Assembly (NCBI RefSeq): GCF_000745005.1
Contig: NZ_JQNB01000001.1
Location: forward strand, 1,054,001-1,118,000
Length of the DNA stretch: 64,000 nt
Source: Luteibacter sp. 9135
GTDB lineage: Bacteria > Pseudomonadota > Gammaproteobacteria > Xanthomonadales > Rhodanobacteraceae
Reading direction: 5' to 3'
The notes under the pieces were generated by a model. It saw nothing but the letters and a program-made list of their open reading frames with translations, was not told the origin of the DNA and made no database searches. This document shows positions 26,862 through 35,999 of the stretch, in pieces. Made by a program: the position numbers and the translations under genes. Position 1 is the stretch's first letter; every line of letters begins with the position of its first letter.

Positions 26862-29576
26862 ATGCTTTCTCTCGTGTTCGGCGCCTTCGGGCTGTCCACC
26901 CTCTGGCTGCTTCCCCTGCTCTGGCGCGTCACCGCGGCGCTGATCCGGCGGCGCACGCCGCCCACCACCGGCCCCGGGGCAATCCGCTTCTGGACCGGCT
27001 TCATCCTTGTCCTCCTGGCCAGCACCACGCTGGAGGGCATCGTCATCGCCCACTACACCGACGATCCGGGCGTTGGTGGCGCCGTGTGCCGCTGGCTGGG
27101 CGCTGCATTCGGCGCGTTTCCTGGCGGCGCCCTCGCGGCGGCCATCGCCCTGGCCGTGATGATCGTGGCCTTGCCGTGGTACCTGGGTGTCGGTTGGTCG
27201 GCTGCACTCGCTCGCATGAACGGCCTGATCGAGCCGGTCGGCGCGCTGGCGATCGAGGGCTCCCGCCGCCTGTTCACCCGCTCGGCGGCGCGGGCCACCG
27301 GTCGACGTCCCGCCGCGGCCGTACGCCGCGCGGATCGGGCACCGGCACGCCGTCGCGGGGCGGCGGCTCCCTCGCGTGCGCCTGTCGCCAAACCCTCGAC
27401 GTCGACCGCGCCCGTGGCATCGGACGTGAGCACCGGCACCGTCCGCGGCGAGCCGTTGCGTGCCTCCCGTGTGCGGCCGTCCACCACCACGCCCGTGCCG
27501 CCGCGTCACCGGATGCGCCCCGACACCGTCATCAGCGAGCCATGGCTGGCGCCTCGCGCCTACGCGGGCGCAGAAAGCAGCGTCGAACCGCCATCAGCAC
27601 CGATGCCCTCGGCGACGCCCGCCTCGATACATGCACATGATTCGACCGCTGTCCCGGCCGAGGTATCCTTGCGCGCTCCCCTCCCGACGCCTGCGCCGGA
27701 CATCGCGCCGGACGCCGTGACCGTCACGATGCCGGCCCTCATCGGCCGCCGTCGACCGATGGAAAGCCAGGCCTTCCTGCCGCCATCGCAGCGCACGATA
27801 CCCGGCAGGGATCGTCTGCATGAGACCACCACGACCGATCCCTTCGAAGCGGCGGATGCGCCACCCGCCGACGAATACGCGTCGGCCATCGTCGAGCCGG
27901 TTGTCGACGCACCACGACCCGCTGCGCCTACGCCCGTCGAACGGACACCCGCGAACGCGTCCACGGTTCCGCCTTCGGTGGCGCCAGTGTCCCGCTTCGC
28001 CATCGCGGCGAATGACGAAGTGCCGGTGGAGCCTGCCCGCGTCACCACGGTCATCCTCTCGCCGGTGAAGCCGCTGCGTGCGGCCACCCAGGCCAGCGCG
28101 GTAGGCATTCCGCCGTTGACCCTGCTCGCCGCCGCCGCGCACGACGTGCTTTCGGTATCCGAGCAGGAACTGACCGATACCGGTGACCTGATCGAGCAAC
28201 GCCTGCGCGAGTTCAAGGTGCCGGTGCAGGTGGTCGGCGCTTCGGCGGGGCCTGTGATCACGCGTTACGAGGTGGAGCCCGCCGTCGGCGTGCGTGGCAA
28301 CCAGATCGTCGCGTTGATGAAAGACCTCGCCCGCGGCCTGGGTCGCACCACCATCCGCGTGGTGGAAACCATTCCCGGCAAGACCTGCATGGGCCTGGAG
28401 CTACCGAACGAGCAGCGCCAGATGATCGCGTTGTCCGAGATCCTGGATTCCCGCGAATACCGCGACTCGGATTCGCTGCTGACACTGGCGATGGGCAAGG
28501 GCATCACCGGCGAGCCGGTGGTGGCCGACCTGGCCAAGGCGCCACACATGCTCGTCGCGGGCACCACGGGGTCGGGCAAGTCGGTGGCGGTCAACGCCAT
28601 GATCCTGTCGATGCTCTACAAGGCCACGCCCGAAGACGTGCGCATGATCATGATCGACCCGAAGATGCTCGAGCTGTCGGTGTATGAAGGCATCCCGCAT
28701 CTGCTGGCGCCCGTGGTCACCGACATGAAGCTGGCCGCCAACGCGTTGAACTGGTGCGTGGCCGAGATGGAAAACCGCTACAAGGTGATGTCCGACCTTC
28801 GTGTGCGTAACCTTGCCGGTTTCAACCAGAAGGTGCGGGAAGCGCGTGCGGCCGGTAAGCCGCTGTTCAATCCGTTCCCGGCGCATCCGGAAGTGCCCGA
28901 GCACCTCGACACGATGCCGATGATCGTCGTCGTCATCGACGAGCTGGCCGACCTGATGATGGTGGCCGGCAAGAAGATCGAGGAACTGATCGCGCGCCTG
29001 GCGCAGAAGGCGCGCGCCGCGGGCATCCACCTGATCCTCGCCACGCAGCGTCCGTCGGTGGATGTCATCACGGGCCTGATCAAGGCGAACATCCCAACGC
29101 GCGTCGCGTTCCAGGTGTCGTCGAAAATCGACTCGCGCACCATCCTCGACCAGATGGGTGCCGAAAGCCTGCTCGGTGCCGGCGACATGCTGTTCCTGCC
29201 GCCGGGGTCGGGGTATCCGCAGCGCATCCACGGCGCCTTCGTCGCCGACGAGGAAGTGCATCGCATCGTGGCCTGGCTGAAGCAGTTCGGTGAGCCCGAC
29301 TACAAGGACGAGATCCTCGCCGGCCCGCCCAGCGAAGCGATCGAGGGCGAGCCCGGCGACGACGGCATCGACGCCGAACTGGATCCCCTCTACGACGAAG
29401 CCGCCGCCTTCGTGCTGCGCTCACGCCGCGCGTCGATCTCGTTCGTGCAGCGCCAGTTCCGTATCGGTTACAACCGCGCCGCGCGACTGGTGGAAGCGAT
29501 GGAAGCCGCCGGACTGGTTTCGTCGATGGGCATCAATGGCCAGCGCGAGGTGATCGCTCCCGTGCCGCAGGAATGA
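26862..29576 (+). CDS. ftsK: DNA translocase FtsK
   Basis: 904 residues. The N-terminal part has about three membrane helices (around 1-20, 45-62 and 85-110), followed by a long Pro/Ala/Thr-rich linker (about 150-400). The motor domain has Walker [13 protein letters not shown] near residue 567, Walker [13 protein letters not shown] near 690 and [15 protein letters not shown]. It ends with the gamma winged helix ([20 protein letters not shown]) that reads KOPS. It pumps DNA to XerCD-dif at the septum. XerC lies at 39126. The canonical first helix and the periplasmic loop with SYSPADP are not seen; the frame is open upstream ([12 protein letters not shown] before the ATG), so the true start may be earlier. 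The usual lolA does not follow. Confidence 0.95.
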   Translation: MLSLVFGAFGLSTLWLLPLLWRVTAALIRRRTPPTTGPGAIRFWTGFILVLLASTTLEGIVIAHYTDDPGVGGAVCRWLGAAFGAFPGGALAAAIALAVMIVALPWYLGVGWSAALARMNGLIEPVGALAIEGSRRLFTRSAARATGRRPAAAVRRADRAPARRRGAAAPSRAPVAKPSTSTAPVASDVSTGTVRGEPLRASRVRPSTTTPVPPRHRMRPDTVISEPWLAPRAYAGAESSVEPPSAPMPSATPASIHAHDSTAVPAEVSLRAPLPTPAPDIAPDAVTVTMPALIGRRRPMESQAFLPPSQRTIPGRDRLHETTTTDPFEAADAPPADEYASAIVEPVVDAPRPAAPTPVERTPANASTVPPSVAPVSRFAIAANDEVPVEPARVTTVILSPVKPLRAATQASAVGIPPLTLLAAAAHDVLSVSEQELTDTGDLIEQRLREFKVPVQVVGASAGPVITRYEVEPAVGVRGNQIVALMKDLARGLGRTTIRVVETIPGKTCMGLELPNEQRQMIALSEILDSREYRDSDSLLTLAMGKGITGEPVVADLAKAPHMLVAGTTGSGKSVAVNAMILSMLYKATPEDVRMIMIDPKMLELSVYEGIPHLLAPVVTDMKLAANALNWCVAEMENRYKVMSDLRVRNLAGFNQKVREARAAGKPLFNPFPAHPEVPEHLDTMPMIVVVIDELADLMMVAGKKIEELIARLAQKARAAGIHLILATQRPSVDVITGLIKANIPTRVAFQVSSKIDSRTILDQMGAESLLGAGDMLFLPPGSGYPQRIHGAFVADEEVHRIVAWLKQFGEPDYKDEILAGPPSEAIEGEPGDDGIDAELDPLYDEAAAFVLRSRRASISFVQRQFRIGYNRAARLVEAMEAAGLVSSMGINGQREVIAPVPQE

Positions 29577-29680
29577 TAGAAGGTTGACCCTGGTCTTCCG
29601 TGCTTTTTATGGTGTTGACACGATCAAGACTTGATGGCTGAATCCGATTAACTGCGGTTTGCGGCTTACGGGGGATTGCC

Positions 29681-30637
29681 TTGAAAAAGAGAGAGCCACT
29701 GGCGGGGCGTACCGTGCGTCTGGCACGGGCGCTGCTACTCATTTTTTCCACCCATCTGGTTAGCTCAATTTGTATCGCTGCGGAACCCGTAATCACATAT
29801 TATTTTACTGACCCTAACGGTAACGTGCTTATGACTACCGATGAGCACGGCAATATCCTGACGTGGTCAGATTATCGACCCTACGGACAATCGGCTAAAA
29901 CGGAAGACGTACTAAAAGGTGTTGGCTTCGCGGGTCACTTTTCTGATTACGATACTGGTTTGTCGTATATGCAGGCTCGATACGACGATGTCGTCGTTGG
30001 ACGCTTCGTTAGCGTAGACCCGTTCAAGCCAACACCTGGCGATATATTTTCGTTTAATCGTTTTGCATACGCATCTAACAACCCGATCAGCAACGTTGAT
30101 CCGGATGGCAAGGATGACTGTACGGCACAGGGTCAGAATGGCGACTCGAAATGCTCAGACACATCGCCACCTAGCGGAAGCGATTCGCCATCTGCTCCTA
30201 AAAGCGTGACTCAGCTTCCGGTAGTCCCAGTAACAGTTACCCTTCCTAGGGCTACGAGGACAGTTCCGCGAGCACCCGTGATACCCGTACCAATGATTGT
30301 TGCTCAAGTTGCCGTAGCTGGGTTGTTCTTCGTCGACTCGAACACGTTTAACGAATGGGCCTTCGATCACCATAGCTGCTACGGATCAATCAGCTGCGGT
30401 ACAAGTGTTTCTCCGCTGGTATTTAACCTGCCTCCGGGCGTCTGGCCTGCGGACAAGGGTGCCGAGGAATGGGGCCGACGTAGTGGGCTAGGTACGGCTG
30501 AAGGGCGTCGTCGTTTTCATGGAATAAAGCAGAGCGACGGTACACACGGTGGAGGTAAAGCCGACTGGGGTGTCAATCCAGATACTGGCGAGGTCTACGA
30601 TCCTGAAGGAGAGGTCTATGGAAACCTTGGCGACTGA
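29681..30637 (+). CDS. Short RHS-core secreted protein, probable polymorphic toxin
   Basis: 318 residues from a TTG at 29681 (preceded by GGGGGAT). There is a basic N-terminus and a signal-like hydrophobic stretch (ARALLLIFSTHLVSSICIAA). A single RHS-associated core follows (YYFTDPNGNVLMTTDEHGN, GFAGHFSDYDTGLSYMQARY, GRFVSVDPF, FNRFAYASNNPISNVDPDGK). Then come a Ser/Pro linker, a short hydrophobic patch (about 206-222) and a C-terminal domain ending WGVNPDTGEVYDPEGEVYG. RHS cores normally cap large proteins and carry a variable toxin tip; here almost the entire RHS barrel is missing. The tip resembles no family I can name with confidence. AT-richer than its neighbours, and the next gene overlaps it, as immunity genes do. 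Confidence 0.8.
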   Translation: MKKREPLAGRTVRLARALLLIFSTHLVSSICIAAEPVITYYFTDPNGNVLMTTDEHGNILTWSDYRPYGQSAKTEDVLKGVGFAGHFSDYDTGLSYMQARYDDVVVGRFVSVDPFKPTPGDIFSFNRFAYASNNPISNVDPDGKDDCTAQGQNGDSKCSDTSPPSGSDSPSAPKSVTQLPVVPVTVTLPRATRTVPRAPVIPVPMIVAQVAVAGLFFVDSNTFNEWAFDHHSCYGSISCGTSVSPLVFNLPPGVWPADKGAEEWGRRSGLGTAEGRRRFHGIKQSDGTHGGGKADWGVNPDTGEVYDPEGEVYGNLGD

Positions 30638-31046
30638 AGTCTTGCTCGAGGTGTCGTTGTACATAAGCGGAAGAACGATGAGCATCGACGACGTATCGCT
30701 TGCATTAGGGGCAGCCGCGTCTAAAGCAACCCTGCGTGGCACACCGCGGACACGTGCTCCCGATGCGCCTGTTTACAACACTACAACGTGGCAGTTGGCT
30801 CGAAAGTCTCGTCATGCTGACGTGAGTAATGAGCTCCTTGCCTTGCTTCAGCAAATTAAGAGCAATGTACGTCCCGGTGAGCTGAAAAATGTGGACGAGG
30901 CATTCGTCGACGTGTTTATGGCCCAGACGGTCGCAAACGGAACGTTGGGTTCATCCATCGAATGCGAGCTGTCGCCCGAGGCACTTGATGCCCTGTCCAG
31001 GCTTGGCGCTCCCGTGCGCTTTTCCATGTGCAACGTAGAGCCGTAG
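30618..31046 (+). CDS. DUF4279-like protein, probable immunity protein
   Basis: 142 residues beginning METLATEVLLEVSLYISGRT. The pattern of a short N-terminal strand, SIDDVSLALGAAASKATLRG, a TTTWQLARKS strand and a helix ELLALLQQIKSN resembles DUF4279 proteins, several of which sit next to polymorphic toxins. The ATG at 30618 has AGGAGAGG just before it and lies 20 nt inside the end of the RHS gene, so the two are translated together. No signal peptide, so it acts in the cytoplasm. Same raised AT content as the RHS gene. Confidence 0.65.
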   Translation: METLATEVLLEVSLYISGRTMSIDDVSLALGAAASKATLRGTPRTRAPDAPVYNTTTWQLARKSRHADVSNELLALLQQIKSNVRPGELKNVDEAFVDVFMAQTVANGTLGSSIECELSPEALDALSRLGAPVRFSMCNVEP

Positions 31047-31125
31047 TGGTGTAACGGATCATAGTTGCGGAGCAAAAGAGGAACCGATAAAACTGCGATA
31101 ACATTTCATCCATGACGTTATGTGG

Positions 31126-31150
31126 ATCGCCCACATCGTGGGCTCCTACA
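31126..31150 (+). repeat. Single REP-like element
   Basis: ATCGCCCACATCGTGGGCTC plus CTACA, identical to the first unit at 22714 except the final base. It lies between the toxin island and the rbs terminator. Confidence 0.8.
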
Positions 31151-31152
31151 TG

Positions 31153-31187
31153 AAAAGGCCGGGCATCTTGGGATGGCCCGGCCTTTT
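31153..31187. terminator. Terminator at the end of the rbs operon
   Basis: AAAAGGCCGGGC (31153-31164) and GCCCGGCCTTTT (31176-31187) pair perfectly over 12 bp. A on one side and T on the other let it work in both directions, ending rbsB (minus) and the toxin/immunity transcript (plus). Confidence 0.9.
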
Positions 31188-31207
31188 CATTTCAATTGCT
31201 GGCGCGC

Positions 31208-32143
31208 TTATTCTTTCGTCAGGAGCTTCAGCGGCACCGCGATGGACTTCTCCACCGGCTGCTTGTCGATGAGCTTCTTCGCGGTTTCCACGCCGAGCTT
31301 GCCGATCTCTTCCGGCTGCTGCGCCACCGTGGCGGCCATGCTGCCGTTCTGCACGGCGGTCTTGCCGTCCGGCGTGCCGTCGAAGCCGACCACCAGCACC
31401 TTCTTGTTCTTGCCGGCCAGCGCCTGTACCGCACCGAGAGCCATCTCGTCATTCTGGGCGAAGATCGCCTGGACGTCGCTGTTGCCCTGCAGGAGGTTCT
31501 CGCTGACCGAGAGGCCCTGCGCACGGTCGAAGTTGGCCGGCTGCTGCGCGACGATCTTCATGCCCGTGGTGGCCACTTCGTCGTCGAAGCCCTTGCCGCG
31601 CTCACGTGCCGCCGAGGTGCCGGCCACGCCCTGCAGTTCGATGATGTTGCCCTTGCCGTTGAGCGCCTTGGCCAGGTAGTCGGCCGCCATCTTGCCGCCG
31701 GCGATGTTGTCGGACGCGATGTGCGACGCGACTTCGGCACCGTCGACACCACGGTCCAGCGTCACCACCGGGATGTTGGCGCGCTGTGCGGACTGCACGG
31801 CGCCGGCCAGCGCGGAGGAATCGGTCGGGTTGAGCAGGATGACCGAGACGCGCTTCTGGATCAGGTCTTCCACCGACGAGATCTGCCGGGCCGGATCGTC
31901 CTGCGCGTCCACGACCACCAGCTGCACGCCGGCGTCCTTGGCGGCCTTCTCGGCGCCGTTCTTCAGTTCGACGAAGAACGGGTTGTTCTGCGTCGACAAC
32001 GCGAGACCGACCACGGGCGTGCCCGAGGGCGCGGCACCGCCGGCGGTGGACGCCGCCGCCGGCGCGGATTCGCCCGGGCCTTGCTGGGAGCAGGCGGCGA
32101 GCAGCGTGGCCGCGGCCGCTGCGAAGAAAGTGAGCTTGCGCAT
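31208..32143 (-). CDS. rbsB: Ribose ABC transporter substrate-binding protein
   Basis: 311 residues. The signal peptide ends in a lipobox (ATLLAACSQ), so the protein is probably a lipoprotein, unlike soluble E. coli RbsB. The mature part is a pentose-type periplasmic-binding fold: VVGLALSTQNNPFFVELKNG, RVSVILLNPTDSSALAGAVQ, VVTLDRGVDGAEVASHIASDN and AIFAQNDEMALGAVQAL. It captures ribose (or a related sugar) for RbsAC. It is the last gene of rbsKDACB, 20 nt behind rbsC, and is followed by a strong terminator. Confidence 0.93.
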   Translation of the reverse strand: MRKLTFFAAAAATLLAACSQQGPGESAPAAASTAGGAAPSGTPVVGLALSTQNNPFFVELKNGAEKAAKDAGVQLVVVDAQDDPARQISSVEDLIQKRVSVILLNPTDSSALAGAVQSAQRANIPVVTLDRGVDGAEVASHIASDNIAGGKMAADYLAKALNGKGNIIELQGVAGTSAARERGKGFDDEVATTGMKIVAQQPANFDRAQGLSVSENLLQGNSDVQAIFAQNDEMALGAVQALAGKNKKVLVVGFDGTPDGKTAVQNGSMAATVAQQPEEIGKLGVETAKKLIDKQPVEKSIAVPLKLLTKE

Positions 32144-32163
32144 GGTGTGTGTCCTCGTGGGGG

Positions 32164-33108
32164 TTACTGCCGCCTGTCGAGCAGGACGGCGATCAGGATG
32201 ACGATGCCCTTCACCACCTGCTGGTAGAAGGAGCTGACGCCGAGCAGGTTGAGACCGTTGTTGAGGAAGCCGATCAGCAGGGCACCCACCAGCGTGCCGA
32301 ACAGCCAGCCGCGGCCGCCGGACAGGCTGGTGCCGCCGAGTACCACGGCGGCGATCGCGTCCAGCTCGTAACCGGAACCGGCGGTCGCCTGCGCCGAATA
32401 CAGGCGCGAGGTAAGCACCACACCGGCAAACGCGGAGAGGAGACCGGACAAACCGTAGATCGCCAGTTTCATTGGCGAGATGCGCACGCCGGACAAGCGC
32501 GCAGCTTCTTCATTGCCGCCGATGGCCACCACGTGGCGGCCGAACACCGTCCCGCGCAGGAGGAACGCGCAGACGACGAAGGCGACGAACATCCAGATCA
32601 CCGGCAAGGGCACCAGGTTGGCGACGTAGCCACCGCCCAGCAGCGCAAAACCAGGATTGGTGACGGGGATCGGGCTGCCCTGCGTGTACGACAGCGTGAC
32701 GCCGCGCAGCAAAGTCATCGTGCCCAGCGTGGCGATGAAGGGCGCCACCTTGCCCCACGACACCAGCACCCCATTGACGATGCCCAGCAGCAGGCCGAGG
32801 CCCAGGCCGGCGCCCACGGACAGCACCATGCCGTGGCCCGCCGCCATCAGGCCGGCCGTGACCGCGCCGGTGAGGGCGAGGATGGCCCCGACCGAAAGAT
32901 CGATGCCGCCGGCCAGGATCACGAAGGTCATGCCGAAGGCGATCAGTGCATTGATCGACACCTGCCGCAATACCGTCAGCAGGTTGCCCGTGGAAAGGAA
33001 ATCCGGGCTCATGATCGAGAGGACGATGAAGAGCAGGATCAGGCCGATCACCGAGCCGAGGCGCTGCATGAGCGTGGCGGCGCGGCTCCAGTCGAGGGGG
33101 AATGTCAT
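32164..33108 (-). CDS. rbsC: Ribose ABC transporter permease
   Basis: 314 residues, eight to ten hydrophobic helices. Family motifs include NLLTVLRQVSINALIAFGMT, GGIDLSVGAILALTG, GTMTLLRGVTLSYTQGSPIP and GYELDAIAAVVLGGTSLSGG (EAA-like loop facing the ATPase). It forms the membrane channel of the ribose importer. Its ATG is 1 nt after the rbsA stop. Confidence 0.95.
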   Translation of the reverse strand: MTFPLDWSRAATLMQRLGSVIGLILLFIVLSIMSPDFLSTGNLLTVLRQVSINALIAFGMTFVILAGGIDLSVGAILALTGAVTAGLMAAGHGMVLSVGAGLGLGLLLGIVNGVLVSWGKVAPFIATLGTMTLLRGVTLSYTQGSPIPVTNPGFALLGGGYVANLVPLPVIWMFVAFVVCAFLLRGTVFGRHVVAIGGNEEAARLSGVRISPMKLAIYGLSGLLSAFAGVVLTSRLYSAQATAGSGYELDAIAAVVLGGTSLSGGRGWLFGTLVGALLIGFLNNGLNLLGVSSFYQQVVKGIVILIAVLLDRRQ

Positions 33109-33109
33109 G

Positions 33110-34597
33110 TCATTTGCCTCCGGTCGCGGCGGTCATCACGGCTTCCTGGGTGGCGCCGTGGGCATCGATCAGGGCCGTGGCACGACCCTCGTGCATGACC
33201 AGGATGCGATCGCTCATGGCGAGCACTTCCGGCAGTTCCGAGGAGATCATGAGAATGGCCACGCCCTGTTCCGCGAGTTGATTGATGATGTTGTAGATCT
33301 CGGCCTTGCCGCCGACGTCGACGCCGCGTGTGGGTTCATCCAGGATGAGCACGCTCGGTTTCAACGCCAGCCACTTGGCCAAAACCACCTTCTGCTGGTT
33401 GCCGCCGGAGAGCGCGCGGACATCCAGTTCCATGTCGCGGGTGCGAATCTTCAGGGCGTCGATGAGGCCGCGCGTCTGTTTTTTCTCGCCCGGGCGGTCG
33501 ACCAGGCCGGCATGCGAGGGCACACGCGGCAGGCTGACGTTTTCGCGCAGGCTCATGTCCAGCACCAGGCCCTGGGCCTTGCGGTCCTCGGTCACGAAAC
33601 CGAAGCCGGCCTGGATCGCGTCGGTGGGCGTCTTCGGGGTCATCGCCACGCCGTCGAGCGACACCCTGCCCGCCTCGGTCCGGTCCAGGCCGAACAGCAG
33701 GCGGGCCAGTTCGGTACGGCCCGCGCCGAGCAGGCCGGCCACGCCCAGCACTTCGCCCGCGTGCAGGTCGAAGCTCACGTCCTTCACCATGCCGCCGGTG
33801 AGGTGCTCCACCTTGAGCCGGACCGCGCCGATGGATGCGCCGCGCGTGGGGAAGCGCGCCTCCAGTGTGCGCCCCACCATCATCTTCACCACCTCGTCGA
33901 AGGCCAGGCCCTCGACATCGCGCGTGCCGACGAAGTGGCCGTCGCGCAGGATGGAGATGCGATCGCACAGCGCGAAGATTTCTTCCATGCGGTGCGACAC
34001 ATAGACGATGCCGGTGCCCTGCGCGCGCAGTTCGCGGATCAGGTTGAACAGCGTGCCGGTTTCGCTTTCGGTCAGTGCGGCGGTCGGCTCGTCCATGATC
34101 AGCACGCGCGCGTTCTGGCCAAGCGCGCGTGCGATCTCCACCATCTGCTGCTGGCCGACCGAGAAGCGTTCGATCCGTGTATCCGGATCGAGCCGGGGCA
34201 TGCCGACGCGGGCCAGCCAGTCCAGTGCGGTGCGCGTCATCGCCTTACGGTCGAGCAGGCCGAACCGTTGAAGTTCGCGACCCAGGAACAGGTTGTCCGC
34301 GATGCTGAGCGACGGAATGAGGTTCAGTTCCTGGTGGATGATGGCGATGCCATGTTTCTCGGCCTCGGCGGGCGAGGCGATCGTCACCGGCTGGCCGTCC
34401 ACCTCGATGGTGCCCTGGTCGGGCGCGTAGATCCCCGTGAGGATCTTCATCAGGGTGGATTTGCCCGCGCCGTTCTCGCCCATCAACGCGTGCACTTCGC
34501 CGCGGACGAGTTCGAAGGCCACGCCTTCCAGCACTTGCACCGGGCCGAACGCCTTGTGGATGTCCTGCATCCTTACCAGGGGTGCGGATGCGCTCAT
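33110..34597 (-). CDS. rbsA: Ribose ABC transporter ATP-binding protein (double ABC cassette)
   Basis: 495 residues with two ABC domains. The first has Walker A GENGAGKSTLMKILTG and signature FSVGQQQMVEIARAL. The second has a degenerate P-loop (LLGAGRTELARLLFG), as is normal for this family, but an intact signature LSGGNQQKVVLAKWL and Walker B VLILDEPTRGVDVG. The ATG at 34597 shares one base with the rbsD stop (TGATG). Confidence 0.96.
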   Translation of the reverse strand: MSASAPLVRMQDIHKAFGPVQVLEGVAFELVRGEVHALMGENGAGKSTLMKILTGIYAPDQGTIEVDGQPVTIASPAEAEKHGIAIIHQELNLIPSLSIADNLFLGRELQRFGLLDRKAMTRTALDWLARVGMPRLDPDTRIERFSVGQQQMVEIARALGQNARVLIMDEPTAALTESETGTLFNLIRELRAQGTGIVYVSHRMEEIFALCDRISILRDGHFVGTRDVEGLAFDEVVKMMVGRTLEARFPTRGASIGAVRLKVEHLTGGMVKDVSFDLHAGEVLGVAGLLGAGRTELARLLFGLDRTEAGRVSLDGVAMTPKTPTDAIQAGFGFVTEDRKAQGLVLDMSLRENVSLPRVPSHAGLVDRPGEKKQTRGLIDALKIRTRDMELDVRALSGGNQQKVVLAKWLALKPSVLILDEPTRGVDVGGKAEIYNIINQLAEQGVAILMISSELPEVLAMSDRILVMHEGRATALIDAHGATQEAVMTAATGGK

Positions 34598-34995
34598 CAG
34601 AAGGTCACGCCGGCATGCAGGATGATGTTGGCGTACGGCGCGGTTTCGCCCGTACGGACCACGGCGACCGCGCGACTGCACAGCCGCTTGAAATCCTCGT
34701 GGCTGACCTCGGAACGTTCGAGGCCTTCCTGCGAAAGGCGATCGGCCAGCGCGACCATGGCCGGGTTGCGCTCATGGATCTCGGCCGCCAGGGTGAAGGC
34801 CTCCACCGCCAGCTCCGTGTAGACCGCCTCGAACACATCCATGAAGCTCGGCACGCCCGGTAGCACCGCCAGGTCGATGCAGCGGACGCCTGGCGGCACG
34901 GGCAGGCCGACGTCGGCGATCACCAGCGTATCGGTGTGCCCCATGGCCGCGATGACGCGGTTGAGTTCGGCATGCAGCAGGCCTTGACGTCTCAT
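34597..34995 (-). CDS. rbsD: D-ribose pyranase
   Basis: 132 residues. RbsD interconverts beta-pyranose and beta-furanose ribose so that the kinase can act. LLHAELNRVIAAMGHTDTLV carries the catalytic His, followed by IADVGLPVPPGV and PYANIILHAGVTF at the C-terminus. It overlaps rbsK by 4 nt (ATGA) and rbsA by 1 nt. Its presence fixes the sugar of the operon as ribose or a close relative. Confidence 0.96.
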   Translation of the reverse strand: MRRQGLLHAELNRVIAAMGHTDTLVIADVGLPVPPGVRCIDLAVLPGVPSFMDVFEAVYTELAVEAFTLAAEIHERNPAMVALADRLSQEGLERSEVSHEDFKRLCSRAVAVVRTGETAPYANIILHAGVTF

Positions 34996-35888
34996 CGATG
35001 GGTCTCCAGGAAGGCCGCCACTTCGTCGGCGCGGGGCATGCCACCCTGGGCGCCCAGCCGCGACACGGCGATCGCGGCGGTGGCGCAGGCCTTGCGCACC
35101 GCCTCCGCCAGCCCCTCGGCAAGGAACACCGCGAGCGCCGCGTTGAAGGTGTCACCGGCGCCCGTGCTGTCCACTGCCTCGACCGCAAACCCGGCCTGGT
35201 GGTGCGGCGTGTCGTCGGTGTCGCAGAACCAGGCGCCCTCGGCGCCGCGGGTCAGCACCACCGGGCACGGCGCCAGGCGCATGAGTTCGCGGAAATCGGT
35301 GTCGCCGGGCTGGCCCAGCACCGTGGCCAACTCGTGCTGGTTGGGCGTGAGGAAGCGCACGTGCGCCAGCCACTCGCGCGGCAGCGGTTGCGCGGGTGCG
35401 GGGTTGAGAATGACCGGCACGCCCTCGTCGTGCGCGATGCGCAGCGTGGCCTCCACGGCGTCCCGCGGAATTTCCAGCTGCACCAGCACCGCGTCGGCAC
35501 CGCGGAAGGTTTCGCGGGCGGCTTCGACATGGGCCGGGGTGACGCGACCGTTCGCGGCGGGCACCACCACGATCTGGTTTTCGCCACCGGCCACGGTGAT
35601 GGAGGCGGTGCCACTGCCGATGCCGGCCACACGCGTGACGTGGGTGACATCGATACCTTCCGCGACCAGGCCGTCGTAGAGCTGCGTGCCGAACGCGTCG
35701 TCGCCTACGCAGCCCACCATGCTCACCGAAGCGCCCAGGCGCGCCGCGGCCACCGCCTGGTTGGCGCCCTTGCCGCCGGGAATGGTGAGGAAGCGTTCGC
35801 CGGTCAGCGTTTCACCCGGCGCGGGAAAGCGCGGTGCGAGCGTGACCAGGTCCATGTTGATACTGCCGACGACAACGATTCGCGTCAT
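34992..35888 (-). CDS. rbsK: Ribokinase
   Basis: 298 residues of the PfkB family: VVGSINMDLVTLAPRFPAPG at the start, GGKGANQAVAAARLGA, and the signature VDSTGAGDTFNAALAVFLAE with the catalytic Asp. It phosphorylates ribose to ribose 5-phosphate. The ATG at 35888 is chosen; the frame is open to 35954. First gene of rbsKDACB. No RbsR/LacI gene adjoins; an inverted repeat upstream may be the operator for a distant regulator. Confidence 0.96.
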   Translation of the reverse strand: MTRIVVVGSINMDLVTLAPRFPAPGETLTGERFLTIPGGKGANQAVAAARLGASVSMVGCVGDDAFGTQLYDGLVAEGIDVTHVTRVAGIGSGTASITVAGGENQIVVVPAANGRVTPAHVEAARETFRGADAVLVQLEIPRDAVEATLRIAHDEGVPVILNPAPAQPLPREWLAHVRFLTPNQHELATVLGQPGDTDFRELMRLAPCPVVLTRGAEGAWFCDTDDTPHHQAGFAVEAVDSTGAGDTFNAALAVFLAEGLAEAVRKACATAAIAVSRLGAQGGMPRADEVAAFLETHR

Positions 35889-35966
35889 GCCTGAAGGTGC
35901 TCCGGGAAGTGACCGCGCAACGTCCGTGCTGTCGCCGGGTGGGATGGCGCGCAAATATACGCCTTT

Positions 35967-35990
35967 GCGTGTGTGTTGGCTTTCACACGC
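35967..35990. promoter_or_regulatory. Inverted repeat upstream of rbsK
   Basis: GCGTGTG (35967-35973) and CACACGC (35984-35990) are complementary with a 10-nt spacer, 79-102 nt before the rbsK ATG. There is no T run, so an operator is likelier than a terminator for DUF971. Confidence 0.4.
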
Positions 35991-35999
35991 GCGCCGTCG

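Noticed and set aside
32657..34822. 721-residue plus-strand ORF
   Set aside because: Antisense to rbsC/rbsA/rbsD; no domain recognisable.
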